Shown here: positions 25,575-32,979 of the stretch, piece by piece
Numbering within the stretch: position 1 is the stretch's first letter
Layout: every line of letters begins with the position of its first letter
Assembly (NCBI RefSeq): GCF_004217115.1
Contig: NZ_SHKN01000001.1
Span: 1,739,781-1,803,780, forward strand
Reading direction: 5' to 3'
Length of the DNA: 64,000 nucleotides
DNA from: Ancylomarina subtilis
GTDB lineage: Bacteria; Bacteroidota; Bacteroidia; Bacteroidales; Marinifilaceae
Notes under the pieces: model-generated
The model's database searches: none
What the model was told of the DNA's origin: nothing
Seen by the model: the letters and a program-made list of their open reading frames with translations, nothing else
Made by a program: the position numbers and the translations under genes

Positions 25575-26246
25575 TTAAGCTGAATACAAATCTTGCTTCA
25601 TATAAGAGTAACAAAGACTAATGTTCTGTTCCACAAATTTTTTGACACCTATGGCCGTATTAAACATGGGTACCGTTTCTGATCCCAAATAAGATTTTGA
25701 ATTTCCAATCTGGGATGAATAAATTTCCATCAATTGTAATTTCTCAAATAACTTCCTGTCACATTCAGCAATTAAAATATTTGTCCTGTCTGCATAGATA
25801 TGCTGCAAGGCATTGGCCATTAGCATCTTGAGTATGACAATTCTATTCTTTTTTAAAAGTGGGTCATCTTTAATTTTTTGCTGATCAATAGCAAAGCGAC
25901 CTATATGCCATACTTCGTGAGGCTTATAACTTAATTCACTGACAATATCATCAACTTTAATATCAAAATCCTCTTCAATTGGGAGCTTGCAACTCCCATC
26001 CCACTTTTGAGCTTTTATGGTGCCAACAATTTCATGTTTTTTATTCTTTATGGCATAGAAATAAGAACTAGAAAAACTATCCAAATCAAGTTTTCTCGTT
26101 TTAATTAAATCAGAATAATTGATAATGTTTGAGTTTAAGTGCACCTGATGATTGACACGCAGAATAAAACGACTCACTTCAGCAAGGTGGTCCTTAGATA
26201 CTAACCACAGTGAATAATCTTGAAAATCATCTAAAAGAATATCCAT
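25575..26246 (-). CDS. LuxI/FeeM-fold GNAT acyltransferase-like protein
   Basis: The protein is 223 residues from ATG 26244-26246. The longer frame opens with TTG inside the operator region and is rejected. It resembles autoinducer or N-acyl amino acid synthases: FYAIKNKKHEIVGTIKAQKWDG forms the strand pair, EVWHIGRFAID sits where LuxI proteins have E-x-SRF-x-V, and ILKMLMANALQHIYADRTNILIAECDRKLFEKLQLMEIYSSQIG matches the following helix and C-terminal strands. The key glutamate is replaced by histidine (HIGRF), so chemistry may differ. A divergent LuxR-type regulator and a downstream ThiF-type gene suggest a signal or acylated small molecule. Similarity is by eye; plain GNAT is the fallback. 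Confidence 0.6.
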   Translation of the reverse strand: MDILLDDFQDYSLWLVSKDHLAEVSRFILRVNHQVHLNSNIINYSDLIKTRKLDLDSFSSSYFYAIKNKKHEIVGTIKAQKWDGSCKLPIEEDFDIKVDDIVSELSYKPHEVWHIGRFAIDQQKIKDDPLLKKNRIVILKMLMANALQHIYADRTNILIAECDRKLFEKLQLMEIYSSQIGNSKSYLGSETVPMFNTAIGVKKFVEQNISLCYSYMKQDLYSA

Positions 26247-26273
26247 ATTGATTATAAATTTTATGTGTTTATC

Positions 26274-26323
26274 TAATATTAGAGTTCTGAATCTTGCAAA
26301 CAACTCCTCAAAAGTGTAGTTTT
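26274..26323 (-). promoter_or_regulatory. Site 2: dyad operator and promoter before the acyltransferase-like gene
   Basis: The imperfect dyad AACTCC-N8-GTAGTT (26302-26321) lies in a 25-base block (26299-26323) nearly identical to site 1. On the minus strand TTG (26301-26303) is followed 19 bases later by TAATATTA (26274-26281), a poor -7 element, as expected for a promoter needing an activator. Transcription would start about 20 bases before the ATG at 26246. The site also lies 52 bases before the divergent regulator gene, so autoregulation is possible. Confidence 0.55.
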
Positions 26324-26374
26324 AGTTATTGACAGTATAAATTTTTAAGTTATTAAGTCAAAAAAAGGAGGGAT

Positions 26375-27136
26375 ATGATTGCAATAGAGAAGTTTTTTGA
26401 TCCCATAAGTAAAGATGGTTATTTAGGAGACGACAATTACCAAATGATTAAGCAATATATGCTTGCACTTCGGGCTGTATCAAAGTTGATAAATCTGGGT
26501 TTTTATATTATCGACTACAACAAACAAGAATTTCTGTACGTATCTGACGATCCATTATTTTTATCAGGCTATAAGCAGGAAGAAGTCTTAAAAATGGGCT
26601 ACGAATTCTACAATAAAGTCGTGCCTCCTGATGACCTGGATATGCTCTTGGAATTGAATGAAAAAGGATTCGAGTTTTTCTACAATCTACCCGTCGAAAG
26701 AAGAGATAAGGCTTCTATCTCCTACGATTTTAGATTAAAAAGAAGGGATACCGGGAGTGAAATATTGATTAACCATAAACTGACCCCACTTATTTTAACT
26801 GAAACAGGTAATATCTGGTTTGCTCTTTGTTTGGTTTCTTTATCGGTTGCTGAAAAACCAGGAAATATATTCATCACCTTTCAGGATAAAGATGAAAGAT
26901 TTGATTATGATGTTATCAGAAAAAAATTTAAACCTGCAAAAGTCAAACACCTTTCAAAGCGAGAGAAAGATGTGTTACGTCTTATGATACAAGGTTATGT
27001 CACCTGCGAGATATCACAGCAACTTTTTATATCAGAAGAAACCGTTAAGTTTCATAAACGCAATATCGTTAAAAAGTTGAAAGTAAAAAGTGCTATGGAA
27101 GCTGTTTACTTTGCGACAATCAATAAGATTGTATAA
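26375..27136 (+). CDS. PAS-like sensor with LuxR-type DNA-binding domain
   Basis: The 253-residue regulator has an N-terminal PAS-like region (about 30-160), with YIIDYNKQEFLYVSDDPLFLSGY then PDDLDMLLEL resembling PAS folds common in Bacteroidota LuxR proteins. The C-terminal LuxR HTH runs 192-250 (LSKREKDVLRLMIQGYVTCEISQQLFISEETVKFHKRNIVKKLKV). There is no receiver domain and no classical autoinducer-binding domain, so any ligand would bind the PAS domain. It is preceded by a strong Shine-Dalgarno (AAGGAGG, 4 bases before the ATG), rare in this phylum. It is divergent from the acyltransferase-like gene and is the natural candidate to bind the two dyads. Confidence 0.85.
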   Translation: MIAIEKFFDPISKDGYLGDDNYQMIKQYMLALRAVSKLINLGFYIIDYNKQEFLYVSDDPLFLSGYKQEEVLKMGYEFYNKVVPPDDLDMLLELNEKGFEFFYNLPVERRDKASISYDFRLKRRDTGSEILINHKLTPLILTETGNIWFALCLVSLSVAEKPGNIFITFQDKDERFDYDVIRKKFKPAKVKHLSKREKDVLRLMIQGYVTCEISQQLFISEETVKFHKRNIVKKLKVKSAMEAVYFATINKIV

Positions 27137-27137
27137 A

Positions 27138-27167
27138 TAAAAAAGCCGAAGAATAAATCTCCGGCTT
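27138..27167 (-). terminator. Terminator at the convergent luxR/acnB ends
   Basis: The stem AAGCCG/CGGCTT (27143-27148 with 27162-27167) is followed by a six-base U-run on the minus strand, fitting termination of acnB transcripts. On the plus strand the hairpin follows the regulator stop by 6 bases but lacks a T-run. Two further inverted repeats (TGAAGCT/AGCTTCA and TGAACTG/CAGTTCA) lie in 27173-27237. Confidence 0.55.
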
Positions 27168-27252
27168 GGGGTTGAAGCTTTGAGGTTGTCCAATTCCATA
27201 GCTTCAAAAATGAACTGACCAACAAGTGATCAGTTCAAATTCATAATATGTA

Positions 27253-29805
27253 TTACAGGTCGCGACGCTGATATAGAGCATCTTCCATATCCATTTCGTC
27301 GAACTGCATATATTTATAAACTTCTTCTTGATGAGCTTCGATCTTCTCTTTGTAGATCGCCATATACTCCGCAGGAGTTGGTAATTTTCCTAATACAGAA
27401 ACAACAGCACCAAGTTCAGCAGATCCCAGGTAAACCTGAGCTCCAGTACCCATACGATTGTTGAAGTTACGAGTTGAAGTCGAATATACATTTACCTTAT
27501 CCGGAACACGAAGTTGGTTACCCATACATAGTGAACATCCAGGAGTCTCAACACGAACACCCAACTGAGAGAAAGTAGCAAAAGTCGCTTCTTCTTTCAA
27601 TACAGCCTGATCCATACGAGTTGGAGGCGCAATATAAGTCCTTACCTTATCAGATGGCGTTAGACCATTCCAAACCTTCTCACAAGCACGGAAATGGCCA
27701 ATATTTGTCATACATGAACCGATGAATACATCCTGAATTTCTGTGTTCTGAACATCAGAAAGTAATTTCACATCATCTGGATCATTTGGACAACAAAGAA
27801 TAGGCTCAGTAATTGCAGAAAGATCGATCTCGATAGTCTCAGCATATTCAGCATTCTCATCTCTTGAGATCAATACCGGATTAGCCAACCATTCGTTACA
27901 AGCATCGATACGGTTCTGAATCGTTTGAGCATCTTCGTACCCCATCTTGATCATAGATTCCATCAAGGCAACGTTAGATTTCACGTACTCAATCACACGC
28001 TCTTCTGATAACTTAATACAACCAGCAGCAGCAGAACGCTCAGCAGTCGCATCAGTTAATTCAAAAGCTTGCTCGACAGTAATATCCTCAAGACCTTCCA
28101 TCTCGATAATCTTACCGTTGAAAATATTGATTTTATTTTTCTTAGGAACAGTTAACTGTCCGTTCTGAATTGCAAAATATGGAATTGCATTTACCACATC
28201 ACGTAAAGTGATACCTGGGTTAAGCTTACCTTTAAATTTGATTAATACAGACTCCGGCATATCCAATGGCATGAAACCTAATGCACCAGCAAAAGCAACC
28301 AAACCAGAACCAGCTGGGAAAGAAATACCCAATGGGAAACGTGTATGCGAGTCACCACCTGTACCAACAGTATCAGGGACCAATAGACGGTTTAACCAAG
28401 AGTGAATTACACCATCACCTTGCTTCAAAGGTACACCTTTACGCTCTGCCATAAACTTAGGCATAGACTTGTGCATTGCCACGTCAGTTGCTTTAGGATA
28501 AGCAGCAGTGTGACAGAAAGACTGCATGAACATTGGCGCTTCAAACTTCAAACATGCCAACTCTTTGATTTCATCGCGAGTCATAGGACCAGTCGTATCC
28601 TGAGAACCAACAGTCGTCATTTTAGGTGCACATGATGTTCCTGGCAATACACCTTCAACACCACAAGCTTTACCTACAATTTTTTGAGCCATAGTATAGC
28701 CCTGATTAGCTTTAGGCTGTGGATTATTAGCTACAGTAAAAATGTCGGTAGCAGGCATACCAAGTAAAGTGCGAGCTTTCTCTGTTAGAGCTTTACCAAT
28801 GATCAAAGGAATACGACCACCAGCACGGTACTCGTCAGACAAAGTATCAGGAGCCAATGAGTAAGTACAAATGACTTCACCATCGCGAGTAATTTCACCT
28901 TTAACATTGTTGATGATAATCTCATCACCTGTGTTTAGTTTAGAAACATCAGTTGTGATTGGTAATCCACCTGAATCCTGAGTTGTATTATAGAAAATTG
29001 GAGCAATAGCACCACCAATTACTACACCAGCAGTACGCTTGTTAGGTACAGCAGGAATATCTTCACCAATGTGCCATAACAATGAGTTAGCAGCTGATTT
29101 ACGAGAAGAACCCGTACCTACAACATCACCTACAAAAGCAACCTTGTGACCTTCTTTTCTCCATCCAGCAATCGTTTCGATACCATCTTCGAAACGGCCA
29201 GCACCCATAGCTAAAGCGTGCAATGGAATATCAGGACGAGTAAACGCCTGAGATGCAGGAGAAAAATCATCCGTATTGATTTCACCTTCTACCTTATAAA
29301 CTTTAAGCTTGATTTCTTCTGGCAATTCAGCACGCTTAGTAAACCACTCTGCGTTTGCCCAAGATTCAAGTACACTTTTAGCAGCAGCATTGTTTTTTGA
29401 AAGTTCTGCAACTGTTTCAAAAGCATCATAAACAAGGATAATGCCTTTAAGAGCTTCTGCAGCCTCATCAGCTAAAGCTTCGTCTTTTAAAGCCTCAACC
29501 AATACGGTTACATTGTAGCCTCCCATCATAGTTCCCAAAATCTTAATAGCTTCAGATTTTGTAATGATTGGAGAACTCACTTCACCTCTTAAAAGCTGTC
29601 CTAAAAAGTCAGCTTTTACTTTTGTTGAATCATCAACTCCAGGAGCGATTCTTTCTTTGAATAAATGCAATAGAAAATCCTCTTTCCCTTCGATAGGATT
29701 TTGCAATAACTCGCAAAGTTCTGCAGTTTGTTCTGCATTCAATGGCAAAGCCGGGATACCTTTGGTAGCACGGGCTGCTTCGTGTTTTAAATATGCGTCA
29801 ATCAT
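27253..29805 (-). CDS. acnB: Aconitate hydratase B
   Basis: The 850-residue enzyme interconverts citrate and isocitrate in the TCA cycle, and AcnB often also hydrates 2-methylaconitate. The AcnB domain order is visible: N-terminal HEAT-like domain (1-160), the swivel domain placed before the core (VYKVEGEINTDDFSPASQAFTRPDIPLHALAMG, near 167-200), then core domains with GGDSHTRFP and iron-sulfur ligands in FIGSCMTNIGHFRACEK and PGCSLCMGNQ. The length is near E. coli AcnB (865). It is monocistronic with its own predicted promoter. The codon use suggests high expression. Confidence 0.96.
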   Translation of the reverse strand: MIDAYLKHEAARATKGIPALPLNAEQTAELCELLQNPIEGKEDFLLHLFKERIAPGVDDSTKVKADFLGQLLRGEVSSPIITKSEAIKILGTMMGGYNVTVLVEALKDEALADEAAEALKGIILVYDAFETVAELSKNNAAAKSVLESWANAEWFTKRAELPEEIKLKVYKVEGEINTDDFSPASQAFTRPDIPLHALAMGAGRFEDGIETIAGWRKEGHKVAFVGDVVGTGSSRKSAANSLLWHIGEDIPAVPNKRTAGVVIGGAIAPIFYNTTQDSGGLPITTDVSKLNTGDEIIINNVKGEITRDGEVICTYSLAPDTLSDEYRAGGRIPLIIGKALTEKARTLLGMPATDIFTVANNPQPKANQGYTMAQKIVGKACGVEGVLPGTSCAPKMTTVGSQDTTGPMTRDEIKELACLKFEAPMFMQSFCHTAAYPKATDVAMHKSMPKFMAERKGVPLKQGDGVIHSWLNRLLVPDTVGTGGDSHTRFPLGISFPAGSGLVAFAGALGFMPLDMPESVLIKFKGKLNPGITLRDVVNAIPYFAIQNGQLTVPKKNKINIFNGKIIEMEGLEDITVEQAFELTDATAERSAAAGCIKLSEERVIEYVKSNVALMESMIKMGYEDAQTIQNRIDACNEWLANPVLISRDENAEYAETIEIDLSAITEPILCCPNDPDDVKLLSDVQNTEIQDVFIGSCMTNIGHFRACEKVWNGLTPSDKVRTYIAPPTRMDQAVLKEEATFATFSQLGVRVETPGCSLCMGNQLRVPDKVNVYSTSTRNFNNRMGTGAQVYLGSAELGAVVSVLGKLPTPAEYMAIYKEKIEAHQEEVYKYMQFDEMDMEDALYQRRDL

Positions 29806-29878
29806 GAGTTTGTTGATACGATTATGTTCTTTAAGTAACTTACGTATTTAGAATAAAGAAATATCCCTTTATTCGAAA

Positions 29879-29886
29879 CAAACATA
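29879..29886 (-). promoter_or_regulatory. Predicted acnB promoter -7 element
   Basis: TATGTTTG on the minus strand matches TAnnTTTG exactly, about 74 bases before the acnB ATG. A -33 element is not clear. The rest of the 329-base gap between acnB and the symporter gene (29806-30134) is AT-rich with no ORF or strong hairpin. Confidence 0.45.
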
Positions 29887-30134
29887 GAGCTTTTATCATT
29901 TACACGATTCAGAAAATTATGTGTTTTATATCATATTTTACACATGGAAAAACGAGGATAAATCCTACCCTAAATCAAAGAGAATACTATATTTAGGCCC
30001 TCTCAAAAAAAACACAATTTAGTAGTCTGTCTGTTAAAAAATGGAATCCGTAAAAGGCTAATAAAACAATAAAAAGACCCAACAATACAAAGCATTCTTA
30101 TTAATTGAGACATATTCAAAATGTCATTGGGATT

Positions 30135-31496
30135 TTAAACCAGACCTAATCCGTTTAAAAAGACAATCGCTATTGCACCAGGAGCAATAAATTTAACAAT
30201 GAATAGAAAAACGGTAATCAATCCCCGACTAAGTTTCGATCCTTTTGCCAATTCTTCTTCAATCTTTTTACGTCCCCAATACCAACCAATAAATAGGGAA
30301 ATAAATAAACCTCCCAATGGCAATAACATATTAGCAGAAATCCAGTCAAGCAAATCAAATAAGTTCAAACCAAACAACGTCTCTGCTTTAAATAAGCCCA
30401 TAGATAGAGAACAAAAAACACCCACAATTGAAATTAATAACGTCGCCAAAAGTGTAGCCAACTTCCTTTTAATCTTCAGCTCTTCCCTAAAATACGCAAC
30501 CACCACTTCGAGTATCGAAATGGACGAGGTAAGGGCTGCAACAGTTAATAAAAGGAAAAATAAGATTGAAAAAAAGATACCGCCAGGCATTTGCTGAAAC
30601 ACATTGGGTAGTGTTATAAAAACAAGTCCCGGTCCACTACTGGGTTCAATTCCAAAAGCAAATACAGCCGGAAAAATAGCAACTCCCGCTAAAATAGCAA
30701 TCAGCGTATCGGCAATGGTTACTTGCAAAGCCGTTTTTGCCAAATTATTCTCATCGCCAATATAAGAACCATAAGTAATCAGAGTTCCCATTCCCAAACT
30801 CAATGAAAAAAAAGCATGTCCTAATGCACTCAATATACCATCTGAACTCAGTTTGGAGAAATCAGGATGAAACAAAAATGACAAACCTTCCTTGGCTCCT
30901 TCAAGAGTAACAGCCCTGATATCTAACACAATGATAATAACGACCAGTAAAGGCATTAGAATTTTTGCGTACTTCTCAATCCCATCTTTAACGCCAATAA
31001 TAACAATGGCCATGGTCATCAGCATAAATAACAACTGATAAAAAATAGGTAATATGGGAGCTTCAATAAATTGAGTAAACATACTTCCCAGTTCATCGGG
31101 ACTTTTGTCAGCAAAACTATTTGTAATCGATTTCACAATATAATCGATACTCCAACCAGCAACTACACCGTAAAACGAAAGAATCATTATCGCAGCTACG
31201 ACACCTAGTAAACCCGCATATTTCCATCCCGATTTCGGAGCCAGGTTTTTAAAAGCCCCAAAGACATTTGATCGGGACTTTCGACCAATCATAAATTCAG
31301 ATAACATAATTGGCAGACCAATGAGTGCAATAAAACCCAAATAGACAAAAAGAAAAGCCGCCCCTCCATAAACACCGGTGATATAGGGAAACTTCCATAT
31401 ATTCCCAAGCCCAACAGCCGAACCAGCGGCAGCCGCTATTACACCTATTTTACTTGAAAATACATCTCTCACTTGGGGAATTTTATCTGGCTTCAT
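30135..31496 (-). CDS. Sodium-dependent neurotransmitter-symporter family transporter
   Basis: The 453-residue NSS (SLC6-type) carrier has the diagnostic first helix IGVIAAAAGSAVGLGNIWKFPYI (unwound GxAVGLGNxWRFPY with the sodium site) and about eleven membrane helices, the bacterial number. HAFFSLSLGMGTLITYGSY in helix 6 is the second substrate and sodium contact region. Members import amino acids with sodium; the exact substrate cannot be read. It is the only gene between two intergenic regions on the minus strand. Confidence 0.94.
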   Translation of the reverse strand: MKPDKIPQVRDVFSSKIGVIAAAAGSAVGLGNIWKFPYITGVYGGAAFLFVYLGFIALIGLPIMLSEFMIGRKSRSNVFGAFKNLAPKSGWKYAGLLGVVAAIMILSFYGVVAGWSIDYIVKSITNSFADKSPDELGSMFTQFIEAPILPIFYQLLFMLMTMAIVIIGVKDGIEKYAKILMPLLVVIIIVLDIRAVTLEGAKEGLSFLFHPDFSKLSSDGILSALGHAFFSLSLGMGTLITYGSYIGDENNLAKTALQVTIADTLIAILAGVAIFPAVFAFGIEPSSGPGLVFITLPNVFQQMPGGIFFSILFFLLLTVAALTSSISILEVVVAYFREELKIKRKLATLLATLLISIVGVFCSLSMGLFKAETLFGLNLFDLLDWISANMLLPLGGLFISLFIGWYWGRKKIEEELAKGSKLSRGLITVFLFIVKFIAPGAIAIVFLNGLGLV

Positions 31497-31620
31497 AGGG
31501 GATTTTTGGGTTTTATTAATTGGGGATTAACAAATCGGTTAGTAAATAATAATCAGTCTATAAAGAAACTAAATTCACAAAAACTCACAAGTTATTTAAT
31601 CATGATTATTATCAGGGAAC

Positions 31621-31649
31621 AAAAAAACCCAGACAAAGTCTGGGTTTTT
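31621..31649 (-). terminator. Terminator of the aldolase gene
   Basis: The perfect stem AAAACCCAGAC/GTCTGGGTTTT (31624-31634 with 31638-31648) with a U-run on the minus strand sits 23 bases after the aldolase stop codon. It is nearly symmetrical and may also act on plus-strand transcripts. Confidence 0.85.
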
Positions 31650-31671
31650 AAAATCTATATCGTGACAATTA

Positions 31672-32748
31672 TTAGTTACGGCCAACAGCATTAAGATCGT
31701 TGAAAGCAACAACTAAACGGTCTTTCATCGAAATCTCGCCTTCACGTAACCATTTACGTGGATCGTAATATTTCTTGTTTGGTTTTTCTTCACCATCAGG
31801 GTTTCCAATCTGTCCTTGCAAGTAGTCACGATTAGCCGCTTCGTACTTACGAACGCCATCCCAACATGCCCACTGCGTATCTGTATCGATATTCATTTTA
31901 ACAACACCATAAGAGATTGCTTCACGAATTTCCTCCAAAGAAGAACCTGATCCACCATGGAATACAAAATCAACCGTGTTTTCTGCAACACCATATTTTT
32001 CAGAAATAAATGACTGAGAATTAAGAAGAATCTTAGGTGTTAAAACAACATTACCTGGCTTATAAACACCGTGAACGTTACCAAAAGACGCTGCAATAGT
32101 GAAACGAGGCGATACTTTCAATAAAGTTTCATAAGCTAAAGCAACATCAGCAGGTTGAGTATACAATAAAGAGTTATCCATATCTGTATTATCTACACCA
32201 TCTTCTTCTCCACCTGTACAACCAAGCTCAATTTCTATAGTCATATCAATTTTACTCATACGCTCTAGATATTTAGCACAAGTACCAATATTTTCTTCCA
32301 GAGGCTCCTCTGACAAGTCTAACATATGAGAACTGAATAATGGCTTTCCAGTTTGTGCATAGAATTCCTCACCAGCATCTAAAAGACCGTCAATCCAAGG
32401 TAACAATTTCTTAGCCGCATGATCAGTATGTAGAATTACAGGAATACCATAATGCTCAGCTACAGCATGAACATATTTAGCTCCGGCAACTGCCCCAATA
32501 ATAGCAGCATCCTGTCCATTAGCTCCGATTCCTTTTCCTGAGAAAAATGAAGCGCCACCATTTGAGAATTGAATAATAATAGGAGAGTTAGCTTCGCGAG
32601 CAGCTTCTAAAGCAGCATTAATCGAATTTGTATTTACAACATTAACTGCAGGCAATGCGAATCCTTCTTGTTTGGCAACCTGAAATACCTTTTGTACATC
32701 ATCACCTGTGATTACACCTGGCTTAACTACTTCTAATACTTTTTTCAT
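31672..32748 (-). CDS. fba: Class II fructose-bisphosphate aldolase
   Basis: The 358-residue zinc-dependent aldolase cleaves fructose 1,6-bisphosphate to glyceraldehyde 3-phosphate and dihydroxyacetone phosphate. Zinc ligands and catalytic residues are visible in VILHTDHAAKK (Asp-His), ELGCTGGEEDG, FGNVHGVYKPGNV and DFVFHGGSGSS, with KMNIDTDTQWA binding the phosphate. The length and the GVDNTD loop place it in the long class IIA type like E. coli FbaA. It is monocistronic, with a strong terminator behind it. Confidence 0.97.
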   Translation of the reverse strand: MKKVLEVVKPGVITGDDVQKVFQVAKQEGFALPAVNVVNTNSINAALEAAREANSPIIIQFSNGGASFFSGKGIGANGQDAAIIGAVAGAKYVHAVAEHYGIPVILHTDHAAKKLLPWIDGLLDAGEEFYAQTGKPLFSSHMLDLSEEPLEENIGTCAKYLERMSKIDMTIEIELGCTGGEEDGVDNTDMDNSLLYTQPADVALAYETLLKVSPRFTIAASFGNVHGVYKPGNVVLTPKILLNSQSFISEKYGVAENTVDFVFHGGSGSSLEEIREAISYGVVKMNIDTDTQWACWDGVRKYEAANRDYLQGQIGNPDGEEKPNKKYYDPRKWLREGEISMKDRLVVAFNDLNAVGRN

Positions 32749-32979
32749 ATGTGATAGTTTTTGATAAGATTAACTCAATAAATATTGAATAGAATTTACT
32801 CAAATTTCAGTATTGAAACAAGAATATATTCTTGTAATCTAATTTTATTAAAATGGTTCGGATTACATAAAATCAGGTGATATCAATTAGAGATATACCC
32901 AATTTGAGTACGAAGTTAAAAAGAAATAATAGAACTTACCTCCTTTTTTTTCTAAGAAAATTCCGCAAACGAATGCAAT

